Positions 1-18,282 of a stretch of 64,000 nt of DNA are shown here, piece after piece. A program made the translations under genes and the position numbers. The stretch is from assembly GCF_006539725.1 (NCBI RefSeq), contig NZ_BJNO01000003.1, positions 310,001-374,000 on the forward strand. Reading direction: 5' to 3'. The notes beneath the pieces were generated by a model. That model did not search any database, was not told the origin of the DNA, and was given only the letters and a program-made list of their open reading frames with translations. The stretch's first letter is position 1. Each line of letters opens with the position of its first letter. The stretch comes from Klebsiella terrigena (GTDB lineage: Bacteria; Pseudomonadota; Gammaproteobacteria; Enterobacterales; Enterobacteriaceae).

Positions 1-999
1 CTTATAGTAGGCCTTGTACCAGTCGACAAAATTCTGCACGCCTTCTTTGACGGTGGTCTGCGGCTTGAAGCCAACAAGATCGTACAGCGGTTTGGTATCC
101 GCACTGGTTTCAAGCACGTCGCCCGGTTGGATAGGCATCATGTTTTTCTCAGCGACCATTCCCAGTGCTTCTTCCAGGGCGGTGATGTAATCCATCAGTT
201 CAACCGGGGAGCTGTTGCCGATATTGTAAACCCGATATGGGGCCGAGCTGTCTGCCGGAGAGCCATTCTCGACGGTCCACTCCGCGTTCGACTGCGGGAT
301 AACATCCTGAACGCGCACAATAGCTTCCACAATATCGTCAACGTAGGTGAAATCACGCTTCATCTTGCCGTAGTTGTACACGTCAATACTCTTACCTTCC
401 AGCATGGCTTTGGTGAATTTGAACAACGCCATGTCAGGGCGGCCCCACGGGCCGTATACGGTGAAGAACCGCAGCCCGGTAGTCGGTATGCCGTAAAGGT
501 GGGAGTAGGTATGCGCCATCAGCTCATTGGCTTTCTTGGTGGCGGCATAGAGTGAAACCGGATGGTCGACCGAGTCGTCGGTTGAGAACGGCATTTTACG
601 GTTCAAACCATAGACGGAACTGGACGATGCATACAGCAGGTGTTCGACCTTATTGTGTCGGCAACCTTCCAGAATGTTCAGATAGCCGATCAGGTTGGAG
701 TCAGCATAGGCATGAGGATTTTCCAGCGAGTACCGAACGCCAGCCTGAGCGGCCAGATGGATCACGCGGTTAAACTTCTCTTCTGCGAACAGTTCTGCGA
801 TGCCCTGGCGATCGGCAAGATCGACTTTATGGAAACTGAAAAGGGAGGATTGCAGTAAATCCAGACGCGCCTGCTTAAGATTGACGTCGTAGTAATCATT
901 CATGTTGTCGATACCAACAACCTGATGACCCGCCTCAAGAAGGCGCTTGCAGGTGTGGAAACCGATAAATCCTGCGGCTCCAGTGACTAAAAACTTCAT
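1..999 (-). CDS. uge: UDP-glucuronate 4-epimerase, 3' end cut by window edge
   Basis: The minus strand reads from an ATG at 999 through 333 codons without a stop to the window edge, so probably only the stop and perhaps one codon are missing. The N-terminus [16 protein letters not shown] carries the GxxGxxG dinucleotide fold of extended short-chain dehydrogenases. An internal YAATKKANE gives the catalytic YxxxK, and the sequence follows the nucleotide-sugar epimerase family that interconverts UDP-glucuronate and UDP-galacturonate. In Klebsiella this enzyme (Uge) supplies galacturonate for LPS core and capsule and sits between the capsule and O-antigen loci, as here. It is divergent from rmlB. 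Confidence is high for the family and good for the substrate, given length and locus. Confidence 0.88.
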   Translation of the reverse strand, partial: MKFLVTGAAGFIGFHTCKRLLEAGHQVVGIDNMNDYYDVNLKQARLDLLQSSLFSFHKVDLADRQGIAELFAEEKFNRVIHLAAQAGVRYSLENPHAYADSNLIGYLNILEGCRHNKVEHLLYASSSSVYGLNRKMPFSTDDSVDHPVSLYAATKKANELMAHTYSHLYGIPTTGLRFFTVYGPWGRPDMALFKFTKAMLEGKSIDVYNYGKMKRDFTYVDDIVEAIVRVQDVIPQSNAEWTVENGSPADSSAPYRVYNIGNSSPVELMDYITALEEALGMVAEKNMMPIQPGDVLETSADTKPLYDLVGFKPQTTVKEGVQNFVDWYKAYYK

Positions 1000-1855
1000 G
1001 TTCATCCTCCGGGTTCGTTGTTTCCCGTTATATATAATCGTCGATTTTACACCGGGTTGCCTTAGGGGTCATCTGCTTTCCCGTTACAGAATCTTCATAA
1101 AGCGGTCAGAGCGGGGCAGCGCTTGAGGAGCAGCGATCGTTTTTGCGGCATATCTACTGTATTATCCTATCAAATAGAAATCATTATCATTTGTATGTAA
1201 CTTAGCATCATAATAATACCTATAGTTTCTTATACTAATAATTGATGTTCCGCCGATAAAGTACTCAATATGAGATTGAGTATGCCCTGCTGACTATATT
1301 GTTACTGATTATATAATTTCCGAGCATTCCGCCGCTGAATGCTCGTGATTCCTATGTCAATTGAGCATTTTTTGATTTTTTTAATTACATATCAATTGGT
1401 TATGTCCTTTATTTTGAATTGTGTAAATAATGTATCCTTATTGTTTGCTTTTCACATGAATTGATTTGCCATGCTTTTTGATTTTTATTCTTAGTTACCA
1501 GCGTTATAATGCGCGGATAATCTATGTGTCCCAAGAGGGTTGCTTTGCAGGGTAACGCTTCCTCGGAACATCCGGTGTGCCGTGTGACAAACCCGGAAAT
1601 GGATACTCTTTATCTGGGGTGGAACAATATGAGCAATGTTCTGGAACGTTGCGTCAGTTTGGCTACCCTTGATGCTTTAGTGATGCGTACAGCAGCTTTA
1701 CTGGCTCGTGCAGTCGGCTTTCAACGACCGTACCGGTGATGTCGGTGAACCATGGAACTTGCTAAATGAGAAAGTCCCGATAGATAGCCGGCAGCAAAAC
1801 GGGGAGAGTAGCGCTCGCGCATTTACTGTCCGGTTGTACGGCGTAGGGCCTGAAA

Positions 1856-1892
1856 ACAGAGATATGGCTTGCGAGATATATCTCTGTTTTTA
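1856..1892 (+). terminator. intrinsic terminator hairpin upstream of JUMPstart
   Basis: ACAGAGATAT at 1856-1865 is the exact inverse of ATATCTCTGT at 1878-1887, with a 12-nt loop, followed by TTTT and preceded by AAAA, so it could act on both strands. It lies about 140 bp before the JUMPstart. A transcript begun at the TATAAT near 1505 would have to pass it, so either the true operon promoter is downstream of it or the hairpin regulates entry into the operon. Confidence 0.55.
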
Positions 1893-2030
1893 GTTGTTTA
1901 TCGCGGGTCTGCCAGCCTGTTTTGTTTACGGCGGCAGAACGCAGCGTAAAGGCCAGCCGTCAGGTAGCAGCAAGAGCATGCTGTGACTGACTGGCCAAAG
2001 CCATAATCATGAAAGTAGTACAGCAGCGTT

Positions 2031-2069
2031 ACGCGCTTTGGTTGCGATAGCCAATGGCGGTAGCGTGCC
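2031..2069 (+). promoter_or_regulatory. JUMPstart sequence with ops element (RfaH recruitment)
   Basis: GGCGGTAGCGTG at 2056-2067 is the conserved ops core. The preceding bases (CGCGCTTTGG, then GCGATAGCCAAT) fit the rest of the 39-bp JUMPstart found in leaders of O-antigen, capsule and LPS operons. The ops element pauses RNA polymerase and loads the antiterminator RfaH, which the roughly 10-kb rml-wbbB operon would need. The element ends 57 bp before the rmlB start. Confidence 0.85.
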
Positions 2070-2125
2070 TGAAATTTATGATATATGTTGATTAGCATAT
2101 AACTATTTGAAAAATGAGATAAAGT

Positions 2126-3190
2126 ATGAAGATCCTTGTTACGGGTGGCGCGGGTTTCATCGGTTCCGCCGTTGTTCGTCATATTATTGAAAATACCCAG
2201 GATGACGTTCGCGTCGTGGACTGCCTGACGTACGCGGGTAATCTCGAGTCTCTGGCATCCGTTGCCCAAAATGAACGCTATTCGTTTTCACGCACGGATA
2301 TCACCGACGCGCAGGGGATCGCCGGGCAGTTCAGTGAGTTTCAGCCTGATATCGTGATGCACCTGGCGGCTGAAAGCCACGTTGACCGCTCTATTGACGG
2401 TCCTGCAGCCTTTATCCAGACTAACCTGATTGGCACGTTTACGCTGCTTGAGGCGGCGCGTCACTACTATCAGTCGCTGAACGAAGCGCAGAAACAACGC
2501 TTCCGCTTCCACCATATCTCCACCGATGAAGTCTACGGCGACCTGCACGGTACCGATGACCTGTTCACGGAAGAAACCTCCTACGCACCAAGCAGCCCGT
2601 ACTCGGCCTCGAAAGCTGGTAGCGATCATTTAGTGCGCGCCTGGAACCGCACCTACGGACTGCCGGTGGTGGTGACTAACTGCTCGAACAACTACGGTCC
2701 GTATCACTTCCCGGAAAAACTGATCCCGCTGACTATTCTCAACGCGCTGGCGGGCAAACCGCTGCCGGTCTATGGCAACGGTGAACAGGTCCGCGACTGG
2801 CTGTACGTCGAAGATCACGCGAGAGCGCTGTATAAGGTGGCTACCGAAGGGCATAGCGGCGAAACCTACAATATCGGCGGCCATAACGAGCGTAAAAATA
2901 TCGATGTGGTCAGAACCATCTGCGCCATCCTTGATAAAGTGGTGGAGCAGAAGCCGGGCAATATCAGCCACTTTGCCGATCTCATTACCTTTGTCAAAGA
3001 CCGCCCGGGCCATGACCTGCGCTACGCTATTGATGCGGCTAAGATTCAGCGCGACCTCGGCTGGGTGCCGGAAGAAACGTTCGAAAGCGGCATTGAAAAA
3101 ACGGTGCACTGGTATCTGAACAATCAGACCTGGTGGCAGCGCGTGCTGGACGGCTCCTATGCCGGCGAGCGTCTTGGTCTGAATAACTAA
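2126..3190 (+). CDS. rmlB: dTDP-glucose 4,6-dehydratase
   Basis: A 354-residue extended SDR, first gene of the O-antigen operon. It converts dTDP-glucose to dTDP-4-keto-6-deoxyglucose, the second step of dTDP-L-rhamnose synthesis. The NAD-binding motif TGGAGFIGS is at residues 6-14. STDEVYGD carries the active-site acid pair, and YSASKAG provides YxxxK. The length agrees with RmlB (about 355-361). It starts shortly after the JUMPstart and is followed by rmlA after 17 bp, so the four rml genes form one unit. The gene name is also written rfbB. Confidence 0.96.
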   Translation: MKILVTGGAGFIGSAVVRHIIENTQDDVRVVDCLTYAGNLESLASVAQNERYSFSRTDITDAQGIAGQFSEFQPDIVMHLAAESHVDRSIDGPAAFIQTNLIGTFTLLEAARHYYQSLNEAQKQRFRFHHISTDEVYGDLHGTDDLFTEETSYAPSSPYSASKAGSDHLVRAWNRTYGLPVVVTNCSNNYGPYHFPEKLIPLTILNALAGKPLPVYGNGEQVRDWLYVEDHARALYKVATEGHSGETYNIGGHNERKNIDVVRTICAILDKVVEQKPGNISHFADLITFVKDRPGHDLRYAIDAAKIQRDLGWVPEETFESGIEKTVHWYLNNQTWWQRVLDGSYAGERLGLNN

Positions 3191-3207
3191 TTAAGGTGGA
3201 TTGCAGG

Positions 3208-4077
3208 ATGAAAGGTATTGTTCTGGCCGGCGGTTCCGGCACCCGCTTGTACCCGATTACTCAGGGCGTGTCGAAACAGCTGCTGCCGATTTACGACAAA
3301 CCGATGATTTACTACCCGGTTTCGGTGCTGATGCTTGCCGGTATCAGGGACATCCTGATTATTTCCACGCCGGAAGATATGCCGGCGTTCCAGCGTCTGC
3401 TGGGCGATGGTTCGCAGTTTGGCGTCAACTTCTCCTATGCAATCCAGCCGTCTCCGGACGGTCTGGCGCAGGCCTTTATCATCGGTGAAGAGTTTATCGG
3501 CAATGATTCCTGCGCGCTGGTGCTGGGCGATAATATTTACTTCGGGCAAAGCTTCGGTAAAAAACTGGAGGCCGCGGCCAGCAAAACGTCGGGCGCCACC
3601 GTCTTTGGCTACCAGGTTCTCGATCCTGAACGCTTTGGCGTGGTGGAGTTTGATGAAAACTTCAGGGCGCTGTCGATCGAAGAGAAGCCGCTGAAGCCGA
3701 AATCAAACTGGGCGGTAACCGGCCTCTATTTTTATGACAACGACGTCGTAGAGATGGCGAAGGAAGTGAAGCCTTCTGCGCGCGGCGAGCTGGAAATTAC
3801 CACCCTCAACCAGATGTATCTGGAGCGTGGCGACCTGCAGGTTGAACTGCTGGGCCGCGGTTTTGCCTGGCTTGATACCGGTACCCACGACAGCCTGATG
3901 GAAGCCTCTCAGTTCATCCACACCATTGAGAAGCGCCAGGGTATGAAAGTGGCCTGCCTGGAAGAGGTAGCCTTCCGTAATAAATGGCTGTCTGCAGAAG
4001 GGGTTGAGGCTCAGGCCGAGCGGCTGAAGAAAACGGAATATGGCGCTTATTTGAAACGTCTGCTCAATGAGCGTTAA
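3208..4077 (+). CDS. rmlA: glucose-1-phosphate thymidylyltransferase
   Basis: A 289-residue protein starting [16 protein letters not shown], the nucleotidyltransferase signature of RmlA. It couples dTTP and glucose-1-phosphate to dTDP-glucose, the first and feedback-controlled step of the rhamnose pathway. The ATG at 3208 is chosen over an in-frame GTG at 3196 because family members begin at MKG. Downstream, VLGDNIYFG and [19 protein letters not shown] match conserved sugar-nucleotide binding segments. It lies between rmlB and rmlD. Confidence 0.96.
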   Translation: MKGIVLAGGSGTRLYPITQGVSKQLLPIYDKPMIYYPVSVLMLAGIRDILIISTPEDMPAFQRLLGDGSQFGVNFSYAIQPSPDGLAQAFIIGEEFIGNDSCALVLGDNIYFGQSFGKKLEAAASKTSGATVFGYQVLDPERFGVVEFDENFRALSIEEKPLKPKSNWAVTGLYFYDNDVVEMAKEVKPSARGELEITTLNQMYLERGDLQVELLGRGFAWLDTGTHDSLMEASQFIHTIEKRQGMKVACLEEVAFRNKWLSAEGVEAQAERLKKTEYGAYLKRLLNER

Positions 4078-4109
4078 TCGTCTGCCGACCAAATACAGGG
4101 TATGAATTA

Positions 4110-5000
4110 ATGAAAATTTTACTTATTGGCAAAAATGGTCAGGTTGGCTGGGAGCTACAGCGCTCGCTGTCCACGCTGGGTGAGGTGGTCGCCGTTGACT
4201 ATTTCGATAAGGAACTATGCGGCGATCTGACGGATCTTGCCGGGATTGCGCAAACCGTCCGCCAGGTTAAACCGGATGTGGTTGTCAATGCGGCCGCGCA
4301 TACGGCGGTGGATAAAGCCGAAAGCGAACGCGAGCTATCCGATCTACTGAATGAGCGGGGCGTAGCGGTACTGGCGGAGGAGTCGGCGAAGCTGGGAGCC
4401 CTGATGGTGCACTACTCCACCGACTATGTCTTTGATGGAGAAGGCGAGCATTATCGCCCCGAAGACGAGGCCACCGGGCCGCTGAACGTTTATGGCGAAA
4501 CCAAGCGCGCAGGTGAACTGGCGCTGGCGCAGGCGAACCCTCGCCATCTGATTTTCCGTACCAGCTGGGTCTACGCGACGCGTGGGGCCAACTTTGCCAA
4601 AACCATGCTGCGCCTGGCGGGCGAAAAAGAGACGCTGTCGATTATTAACGACCAGCACGGCGCGCCGACCGGTGCCGAGCTGCTGGCGGATTGTACCGCC
4701 ATCGCCATTCGTGAAGAGCTGCGTAACAGGGCGGTTGCCGGGACCTACCATCTGGTGGCCAGCGGTGAAACCAGCTGGTATGACTATGCCCGCTTTGTCT
4801 TTGATGTGGCGCGGGCAAACGGTGTGCTGCTGGCCATCAAAGAGGTTAACGGGATCCCTACAACGGCTTATCCGACGCCAGCAAAACGTCCGCTGAATTC
4901 CCGCCTGTCGAATGAGAAATTCCAGCGGGTATTTGGCGTAACGCTCCCGGGCTGGCGCCAGGGCGTTGAGCGCGTTGTTGTTGAAGTTTTAGGTAAGTAG
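4110..5000 (+). CDS. rmlD: dTDP-4-dehydrorhamnose reductase
   Basis: A 296-residue SDR, last enzyme of dTDP-L-rhamnose synthesis, reducing the 4-keto group. It has the N-terminal GKNGQVGWEL nucleotide-binding motif, STDYVFDG around the active site and the YGETKRAGE segment with catalytic Tyr and Lys. The length is close to the 299 residues of enterobacterial RmlD. The gene order rmlB-A-D-C matches enteric O-antigen clusters. Confidence 0.95.
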   Translation: MKILLIGKNGQVGWELQRSLSTLGEVVAVDYFDKELCGDLTDLAGIAQTVRQVKPDVVVNAAAHTAVDKAESERELSDLLNERGVAVLAEESAKLGALMVHYSTDYVFDGEGEHYRPEDEATGPLNVYGETKRAGELALAQANPRHLIFRTSWVYATRGANFAKTMLRLAGEKETLSIINDQHGAPTGAELLADCTAIAIREELRNRAVAGTYHLVASGETSWYDYARFVFDVARANGVLLAIKEVNGIPTTAYPTPAKRPLNSRLSNEKFQRVFGVTLPGWRQGVERVVVEVLGK

Positions 5001-5014
5001 GTAAATACACAAGC

Positions 5015-5569
5015 ATGAATATTATTAAAACAGACATTCCTGAGGTCTTAATCTGCGAGCCGAGAGTCTTTGGCGACGCGCGCGGATTTTTCTTTGAAAG
5101 CTTCAGCAGCAAGATCTTTGATGAGGCGGTGGGCCGCAAGGTTGAGTTTGTGCAGGATAACCACTCGCAGTCGCAGAAAGGCGTGCTGCGCGGGCTGCAC
5201 TATCAGCTGGCCCCGCATGCGCAGGGTAAACTGGTGCGCTGCGTTGAAGGCGAAGTGTTCGACGTTGCCGTCGACGTACGTCGCTCATCGCCGACGTTTG
5301 GTCAGTGGGTTGGGGTTGTGCTGAGCGCGGAAAACAAGCGTCAGCTGTGGATCCCGGAAGGGTTTGCACACGGATTTATGGCGCTGAGCGAGACGGTGCA
5401 GTTTGTCTATAAAGCGACCAACTACTACGCACCGCAGTCGGAGCGCAGCATTCTCTGGAACGATCCGCAAATTGGCATTGAGTGGCCTGAGCTAAGCGGC
5501 TGCGCGCTTTCATTGTCAGAGAAAGATATGCAGGCTCATACTCTGGCAACCGCTGAAGTATATGCCTGA
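5015..5569 (+). CDS. rmlC: dTDP-4-dehydrorhamnose 3,5-epimerase
   Basis: A 184-residue cupin that epimerises C3 and C5 of dTDP-4-keto-6-deoxyglucose. The motif VLRGLHYQLAPHAQGKLVRC contains the family's catalytic histidine region, and WIPEGFAHGFMALSE is the conserved second barrel motif. The length is typical for RmlC (about 180-185). It follows rmlD by 14 bp. An AT-rich gap of about 105 bp then precedes the glycosyltransferase, where base composition drops as often happens at the start of the strain-variable part of O-antigen loci. Confidence 0.95.
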   Translation: MNIIKTDIPEVLICEPRVFGDARGFFFESFSSKIFDEAVGRKVEFVQDNHSQSQKGVLRGLHYQLAPHAQGKLVRCVEGEVFDVAVDVRRSSPTFGQWVGVVLSAENKRQLWIPEGFAHGFMALSETVQFVYKATNYYAPQSERSILWNDPQIGIEWPELSGCALSLSEKDMQAHTLATAEVYA

Positions 5570-5674
5570 CCGTAAGTCATTTGTAGATTTGATATGCTTA
5601 ACGCATCCTCTTTTATTCATTAAGAATTATAATAATAATTAAATAGCGATGTTTACTCTAAAGGTAATAGATTC

Positions 5675-6505
5675 ATGACTTATGAAGCAATGAAGCCGAA
5701 GATAATCGCTTCTATTGTATTATTTAATCATTCCTATGATGATATTAAAGATACGTTGATCTCGTTATGTCATGAGAGTGGTGTTGAAAAAATTGTCTTA
5801 GTGGATAATGGCGGATGTCAATGGGTTACAGAGCTGAGCGAACCGAAAATCAGTTATATCAAATCTCCTTATAACTGTGGGTTCGGTGCTGGTCACAATT
5901 TGGCAATCAAAGCTAATACTGATTTTGATGGTTATTTTCTGATTTGTAATCCGGATGTTAGTTTTGACAGAGGCGAGCTGGATAAATTATTGTCCTTTGC
6001 CTGGGATAACCAGTTCCCCTTTGTCTCACCTACCATTCTCTACAAAAATGGGGACCGGCAATACAGCTGTCGCTTACTGCCCACGCCGGTTAACCTGTTT
6101 TTAAGGCGTTTTTTACCCACCACTGCGCTGAAGTTTGACGTTGAGTACGAGCTGATGGATGCCGAGTACGATAAGGTTTTCTCACCTCCTTCGGTCTCCG
6201 GCTGCTTCATGCTGCTAACGAATAGTTTGCTCCAGAAGCTGAATGGTTTTGATGAGCGCTACTTCATGTATTTAGAAGACGTTGATCTATGTCGCCGCGC
6301 GCTGCCGTTCACTAAGATATATTATTTCCCGGATGCGACAATTATTCACCTTTTCAATAAGGGGTCATATAAAAGCAAGCTGTTGCTTTGGTATCATGTT
6401 CGCTCTGCGATTTCCTACTTTAATAAGTGGGGATGGTTTTTTGACCGCAAGAGGCATGCGTACAATAAAAAAGCGCTGCTTGAAATTCCCCGGAAGTTAG
6501 GTTGA
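5675..6505 (+). CDS. wbbL: GT2-family rhamnosyltransferase, WbbL-like
   Basis: A 276-residue family-2 glycosyltransferase. The N-terminus ASIVLFNHSYDDI, the NCGFGAGHN segment, CNPDVSF (the DxD-type site) and FDERYFMYLEDVDLCRR are hallmarks of the dTDP-rhamnosyltransferase subgroup that includes WbbL. Such enzymes add the first L-rhamnose to undecaprenyl-PP-GlcNAc on the cytoplasmic side of the membrane. With rmlBADC upstream and an ABC exporter downstream, it is the likely adaptor or priming transferase for the polymer. Codons are more AT-rich than in the rml genes. The ATG at 5675 has AAAGG about 10 nt upstream. The symbol is by analogy; the linkage formed is not provable here. Confidence 0.75.
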   Translation: MTYEAMKPKIIASIVLFNHSYDDIKDTLISLCHESGVEKIVLVDNGGCQWVTELSEPKISYIKSPYNCGFGAGHNLAIKANTDFDGYFLICNPDVSFDRGELDKLLSFAWDNQFPFVSPTILYKNGDRQYSCRLLPTPVNLFLRRFLPTTALKFDVEYELMDAEYDKVFSPPSVSGCFMLLTNSLLQKLNGFDERYFMYLEDVDLCRRALPFTKIYYFPDATIIHLFNKGSYKSKLLLWYHVRSAISYFNKWGWFFDRKRHAYNKKALLEIPRKLG

Positions 6506-6535
6506 TTGTTCAGATAATTTTATTACGAGTTTAAA

Positions 6536-8686
<2,151 letters not shown>

Positions 8687-8687
<1 letters not shown>

Positions 8688-11600
8688 TGATGCTGGCTGT
8701 ATTTTTACCTCCCTATCCGTTCAGGGGGCTTAAGGCCCCTTATTTATGGATGTTTTATAAATATCTTCACTGCGCAACGGATAGCATTCTGTTTATTACC
8801 GGTGAGGATTATCTCAGCGTTACTGATGATGAAGCTCAGCGCGCACGGTGGGAATTTGATCCGGCGTCGATGGCCTCGCTTGGCTATGAACTGCCAAATG
8901 CGCAAAGCATGGCGTGTCATGAGTACCTGACGCTCGATAACGCCTTCTACGAAACGCTGCTTTCTCGTCACCATCACGATCCGATTAAATCATTTTCGGC
9001 GTTCCTGACCGAGCGGATCCCCGACCTGGAGACAGAACTGCACGCTTTGCTGGATAGCAAAAAAGGCATAATTGACCAGATCGACACTTTTATCTCTATC
9101 TGCAACTGTCCCTCCCTGGAGCATGTCGCCAGGACGCTTGGGAAAGAGGTGATGCACATCGAGATTGGCCCGCTGCGAGCACCAATGTATCGCAACACCG
9201 CCTATCTGGACTTTGCCGGCGTCAATGGCGGGACCGAAGCCAGCGCTCGCTATGAAAAATGTCAGGCCGAGTTCGATATCAAGGCCTCGCTGGGCGATTT
9301 GCACAACTATTTTCTTGAGGTTTTACCGCCCGCAGAAGCGGCCACTCATTCTGCGGCCGGCGTCGTGCTTCAGGTTGAGGATGACTCCAATCTGATCGCC
9401 TACAATCACGACTTTACTAACATTTCGCTGCTTTCGTACGTTCGCCAGCGCTATGAAAAAGAGGACATCCTGGTGCGCGCGCATCCGGGTAGCCTGTTCC
9501 GCTTAAGGGACGACGTTTTTACAATCGATGACTCAGCCAATAGCCTTGCCTTCATTAATCAGTGCAACGAAGTCTTCACCATTAACTCAAGCGTCGGTCT
9601 TGAGGCAATATTAACCGGCAAGAAAACGACGGTTTTAGGTGACTGCTCTTACGCCTTTATCAATGAATTAGCCGGAGCCTCAGCCACGGTCAATGCTGCC
9701 GCGTTTTACCTGTTCTCGTATCTGGTTCCTTTCGACCTGGTTTTCAATCAGGAGTACCTCAAATTCAGATTGGGTCATCCGGAAGAGCGCGAGATTGTCG
9801 GCAAGCATATCGAATTTTACTCAGCTGATATGCCGGGTAGCCTTTCACAGGCCGCGCATAGCCTGTCATCATTGATAAATGAAGCCATTTCCCAAGACAA
9901 AGCGATGAGAAAGATTTTAGAAAACTCCCTGCAAGAACATAACAAACAGCTCGACCTGTTAAAAAACCAGCTGGCTGCAGAAGCGGCCGAACGTGAGAAG
10001 CTCGCGGCTACCCTCGCGCAGCTGCAGGATGCGGAAGTCGCCGAACGTGAAAAACTCACCACCACCCTCGCACAGCTGCAGGATAAGGTTGAGGTTGCGG
10101 CGCACGCCAAAGCCGGCCTGATGTCGGCTATGGAAACGAAGCAAGAAGAGATCAACCGCATGCGTAACAGCCTGTCATGGAAGCTGACCATGCCGGTACG
10201 TATGTCGGGCCGAATTTGCCGCGGTGAATTTTCTACGATAAGGGCGATGACTCGCTATCATGCAACCTCGGGTAACGGGACGCTATCGCGCTTCCTGCTT
10301 TCCGGCGGCCTGCTGTCAAAATCGAAGTATAAAACCGCGCTGCGCCTCATTATGTCCGGTAACTGGAAAGGGGCTGCGGACGGTTTTAAACGCGTGTTTA
10401 ACCGCGCGGCGACGGATTCCGCGCCGGCAGCGGCGTTCCTTGATAACGGTGATGTGCGTATTCTCGCAACGCAGCACACATTATTCGTTGCTCATCTTAT
10501 CGAGAAGAGTCTGCTTGAGAATGGCCTTACTGCGCAGGTCAGTACGTCATACGTTGAGGAACATGACAGCGGTCAACTGCATATCGTCGTCTGTCCACAG
10601 ATGTTTAAGCAGCTGCCTAAGCACTATATCGCTTTCCAGATGGAGCAATCGGTCAACTCAAGATGGTTTACCGAGGAGTATTTTGCCCGCCTGAATAACG
10701 CGGTAGCGATATTTGATTACTCGCTGAAAAATATCGAATACCTTCTGCAGCAGGGAATTCCCTATCAGAAGCTGTTCTATATGCCGATCTCCAGCTACGC
10801 GGACTATCCCGCTTATCTCACGCAGATCGGCTATGACCTGAGCGATCGCAAGGGCGATAAGGCTGCTGATGTTTTATTCTACGGCGATCCTAATTGCGAA
10901 CGTCGTAAGGCGTATCTGCAGGAGCTGAAGAAGCATTTCAACGTCACCGTTGCTTCCGAAGTGTTTGGCGATCGGTTGACCAAAATGGTCAAGGACGCGC
11001 GGGTTGTTATTAATATCCATTACTATGAGGATGCGCTGCTTGAGACGACGCGTTTGTATGAAACGCTGTCATTAGGCACGCCGATCGTGAGTGAAAGCAG
11101 TGCGGATATTGAAGAACATCAGGACCTGCAGGGGGTGATTGATTTCTGCCCGGTTGGCGATATTCAGGCGATGGTAGAAAAGCTCCAGACGCTGCTGTCT
11201 GATGAGCAACACTACCGCGAGAAGCGGGCGGACATTGCGCGCTTCACCGCTGAAGATAAGAAAAATAACGTCTATCTGAAGCGTTATTTGCTGTCGATTG
11301 ATAAGCTCACGTTCTCACAGTACGAAAGCAGCTACGCCTTCGATGATATCGAGGAAAGCGATATTCCGCGTCTGTGCCTGTCGCTGTCGGAAACGCCGGT
11401 GCGTAGAAAGGCCTTCTTTAAAAGTCCTTCCCACGGATTCAGCTTCTTTGACGGTATTCGCTACCGTATTGGCTGGATTGGCTGCGGGATGAGCTATAAA
11501 TATATGCTTTCCAGGATGCTGGCCAGCAGGGCGAAAATGGGCATTATCTGTGAAGATGACGTTATCTTCCCGCTTGATTACGACCAGAAGCTCAATAAGA

Positions 11601-12010
11601 TTATCGACCATCTGCAGGCCACTGAGATCAAATGGCATATTTTTGCCGGTATCATCGCCCACCTTCATGACGATACCAAAATCATTGATGTCAGGGAGAT
11701 TGACGGTATCGAATACGTCTACATCGATAAAATGACCAGCATGGTGATGAATATCTACTCCCGTAGCGGGATGGAGTTGATCTCAAATTGGGATGAAACG
11801 AACATCGATGCTGAGACCAATACTATCGACCGCTACGTTGAATCGGCAGAAGATCTGGTGGTTGTGACCACGGTTCCGTTCCTGGTGGGCTATGCGGAAG
11901 AGCAGCAGTCTACGCTGTGGGGCTTTGAAAACTCGCAGTACACCTCGCTGATCAAGGCCAGTGAAGAGCTGCTGGCGAAGAAGGTCGCGGAGTTTAAGCG
12001 CAACCGCTAG
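8687..12010 (+). CDS. wbbB: multi-domain O-antigen polymerising/terminating glycosyltransferase, WbbB-like
   Basis: 1107 residues, essentially the size I recall for the Raoultella terrigena WbbB that polymerises and caps a rhamnose-GlcNAc O antigen. Residues 1-400 look like a beta-Kdo transferase (GT99/KpsC type): RAHPGS with His266-Pro267 and NSSVGLEA at 300-307. Residues about 400-500 are charged, heptad-like coiled coil with a duplicated 18-residue unit, ending in RNSLSWKLTMPVR, common in O-antigen transferases. Residues about 560-860 resemble a GT-B transferase (ETTRLYETLSLGTPIVSES after Glu781). Residues about 870-1107 resemble a GT25-like domain with Glu956-Asp-Asp. Published work on the R. 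terrigena protein assigns the last two modules to rhamnosyl and GlcNAc transfer; applying that here is inference. Confidence 0.85.
9980..10087 (+). repeat. two tandem 54-bp coding repeats in the coiled coil of WbbB-like protein
   Basis: Units at 9980-10033 and 10034-10087 encode EAAEREKLAATLAQLQDA and EVAEREKLTTTLAQLQDK (residues 432-449 and 450-467), 13 of 18 residues identical and near-identical at DNA level. An 18-residue unit equals a heptad plus a hendecad, so copies can be added or lost while keeping the coiled-coil register. Flanking sequence (about 412-431 and 468-490) is helical but not a clear further copy. Confidence 0.9.
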
Positions 12011-12041
12011 CCATCGTCGACGGCCTCAGGTGCCGCATAGC

Positions 12042-12100
12042 AAAAGGCCGGAAGCTGAACGGGATCCTTCATAAGGATTGTTCAACTTCCGGCCTTTTTT
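12042..12100. terminator. bidirectional terminator between wbbB and hisI
   Basis: AAAAGGCCGGAAG at 12042-12054 pairs with CTTCCGGCCTTTTTT at 12086-12100, and inner arms TGAAC and GTTCA extend the stem. A-tract and T-tract flank the hairpin, so it can stop both the O-antigen operon and the his operon, which converge here. Confidence 0.88.
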
Positions 12101-12120
12101 ATGCCTTAAATCCGCCGGGT

Positions 12121-12713
12121 TTACTGATGACGGCTTTTTAAGTTGGCGATGATGTCTTGCAGGGAGAGCTCCTGATCCTGCAGCAGCACCATCAGGTGAT
12201 ACATCAGGTCCGAGGCCTCATTCTTCAGCTCAAACCGATCATGCACCGTAGCGGCCAGCGCCGTTTCCACGCCTTCCTCGCCAACCTTCTGCGCAATGCG
12301 CTTGGTGCCGCTGGCGTACAGCTTCGCGGTATAGGAGCTCTCCGGGTCGGCGTGCTTACGCTCGGCCAGCAGCTGCTCCAGCTGATACAGGAACAGCCAC
12401 TGGTGTCCCGCTTCGCCGAAGCAGCTGGACGTGCCCTTGTGGCAGGTTGGGCCAATCGGATTAACCAGTACCAGCAGGGTATCGTTGTCGCAATCCGGCG
12501 TGATGCTCACCACGTTGAGGAAGTTGCCGGAGGTTTCGCCCTTGGTCCACAGGCGCTGTTTGGTGCGCGACCAGAAGGTCACCTTTCCGCTCTCTTCGGT
12601 CTTCGCGAGCGCTTCCTGATTCATGTAGCCATGCATCAGCACTTCGCCGGAAATAGCGTGCTGTACGATGACCGGCATCATGCCGTCGGTTTTTTGCCAG
12701 TCCAGCTGTTCAG

Positions 12714-12720
<7 letters not shown>
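12121..12720 (-). CDS. hisI: bifunctional phosphoribosyl-AMP cyclohydrolase / phosphoribosyl-ATP pyrophosphatase
   Basis: A 199-residue HisIE fusion catalysing the second and third steps of histidine synthesis. The N-terminal cyclohydrolase half includes [18 protein letters not shown] and the cysteine segment [18 protein letters not shown]. The C-terminal pyrophosphatase half carries [13 protein letters not shown] and [14 protein letters not shown]. It is the last gene of the operon, its start overlaps the hisF stop by 7 bp, and the shared terminator follows. Confidence 0.97.
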
Positions 12721-18225
<5,505 letters not shown>

Positions 18226-18282
18226 GATCGTTTCCCCTGTTTAATCTCTGAGACAGGCCCGGTGGGGCCTGAGCTGGCTGGA

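Larger units (their letters stand above)
1000..2125. other. long non-coding region between uge and rmlB
   Basis: About 1.1 kb without a convincing gene. Positions 1140-1520 are strongly AT-rich compared with the flanking genes. A TATAAT lies at 1505-1510, but the best -35 at normal spacing (TTTTTA, 1482-1487) is weak. The short open frames around 1524-1893 resemble nothing I know. A terminator-like hairpin (1856-1892) and a JUMPstart element (2031-2069) are listed separately. The region most likely holds the divergent promoters for uge and the O-antigen operon and a long untranslated leader. Confidence 0.6.

Noticed and set aside
1524-1893. Two short overlapping open frames upstream of the O-antigen operon
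   Set aside because: No convincing ribosome sites, no recognisable sequence, and they run up to the terminator-like hairpin; treated as non-coding leader.
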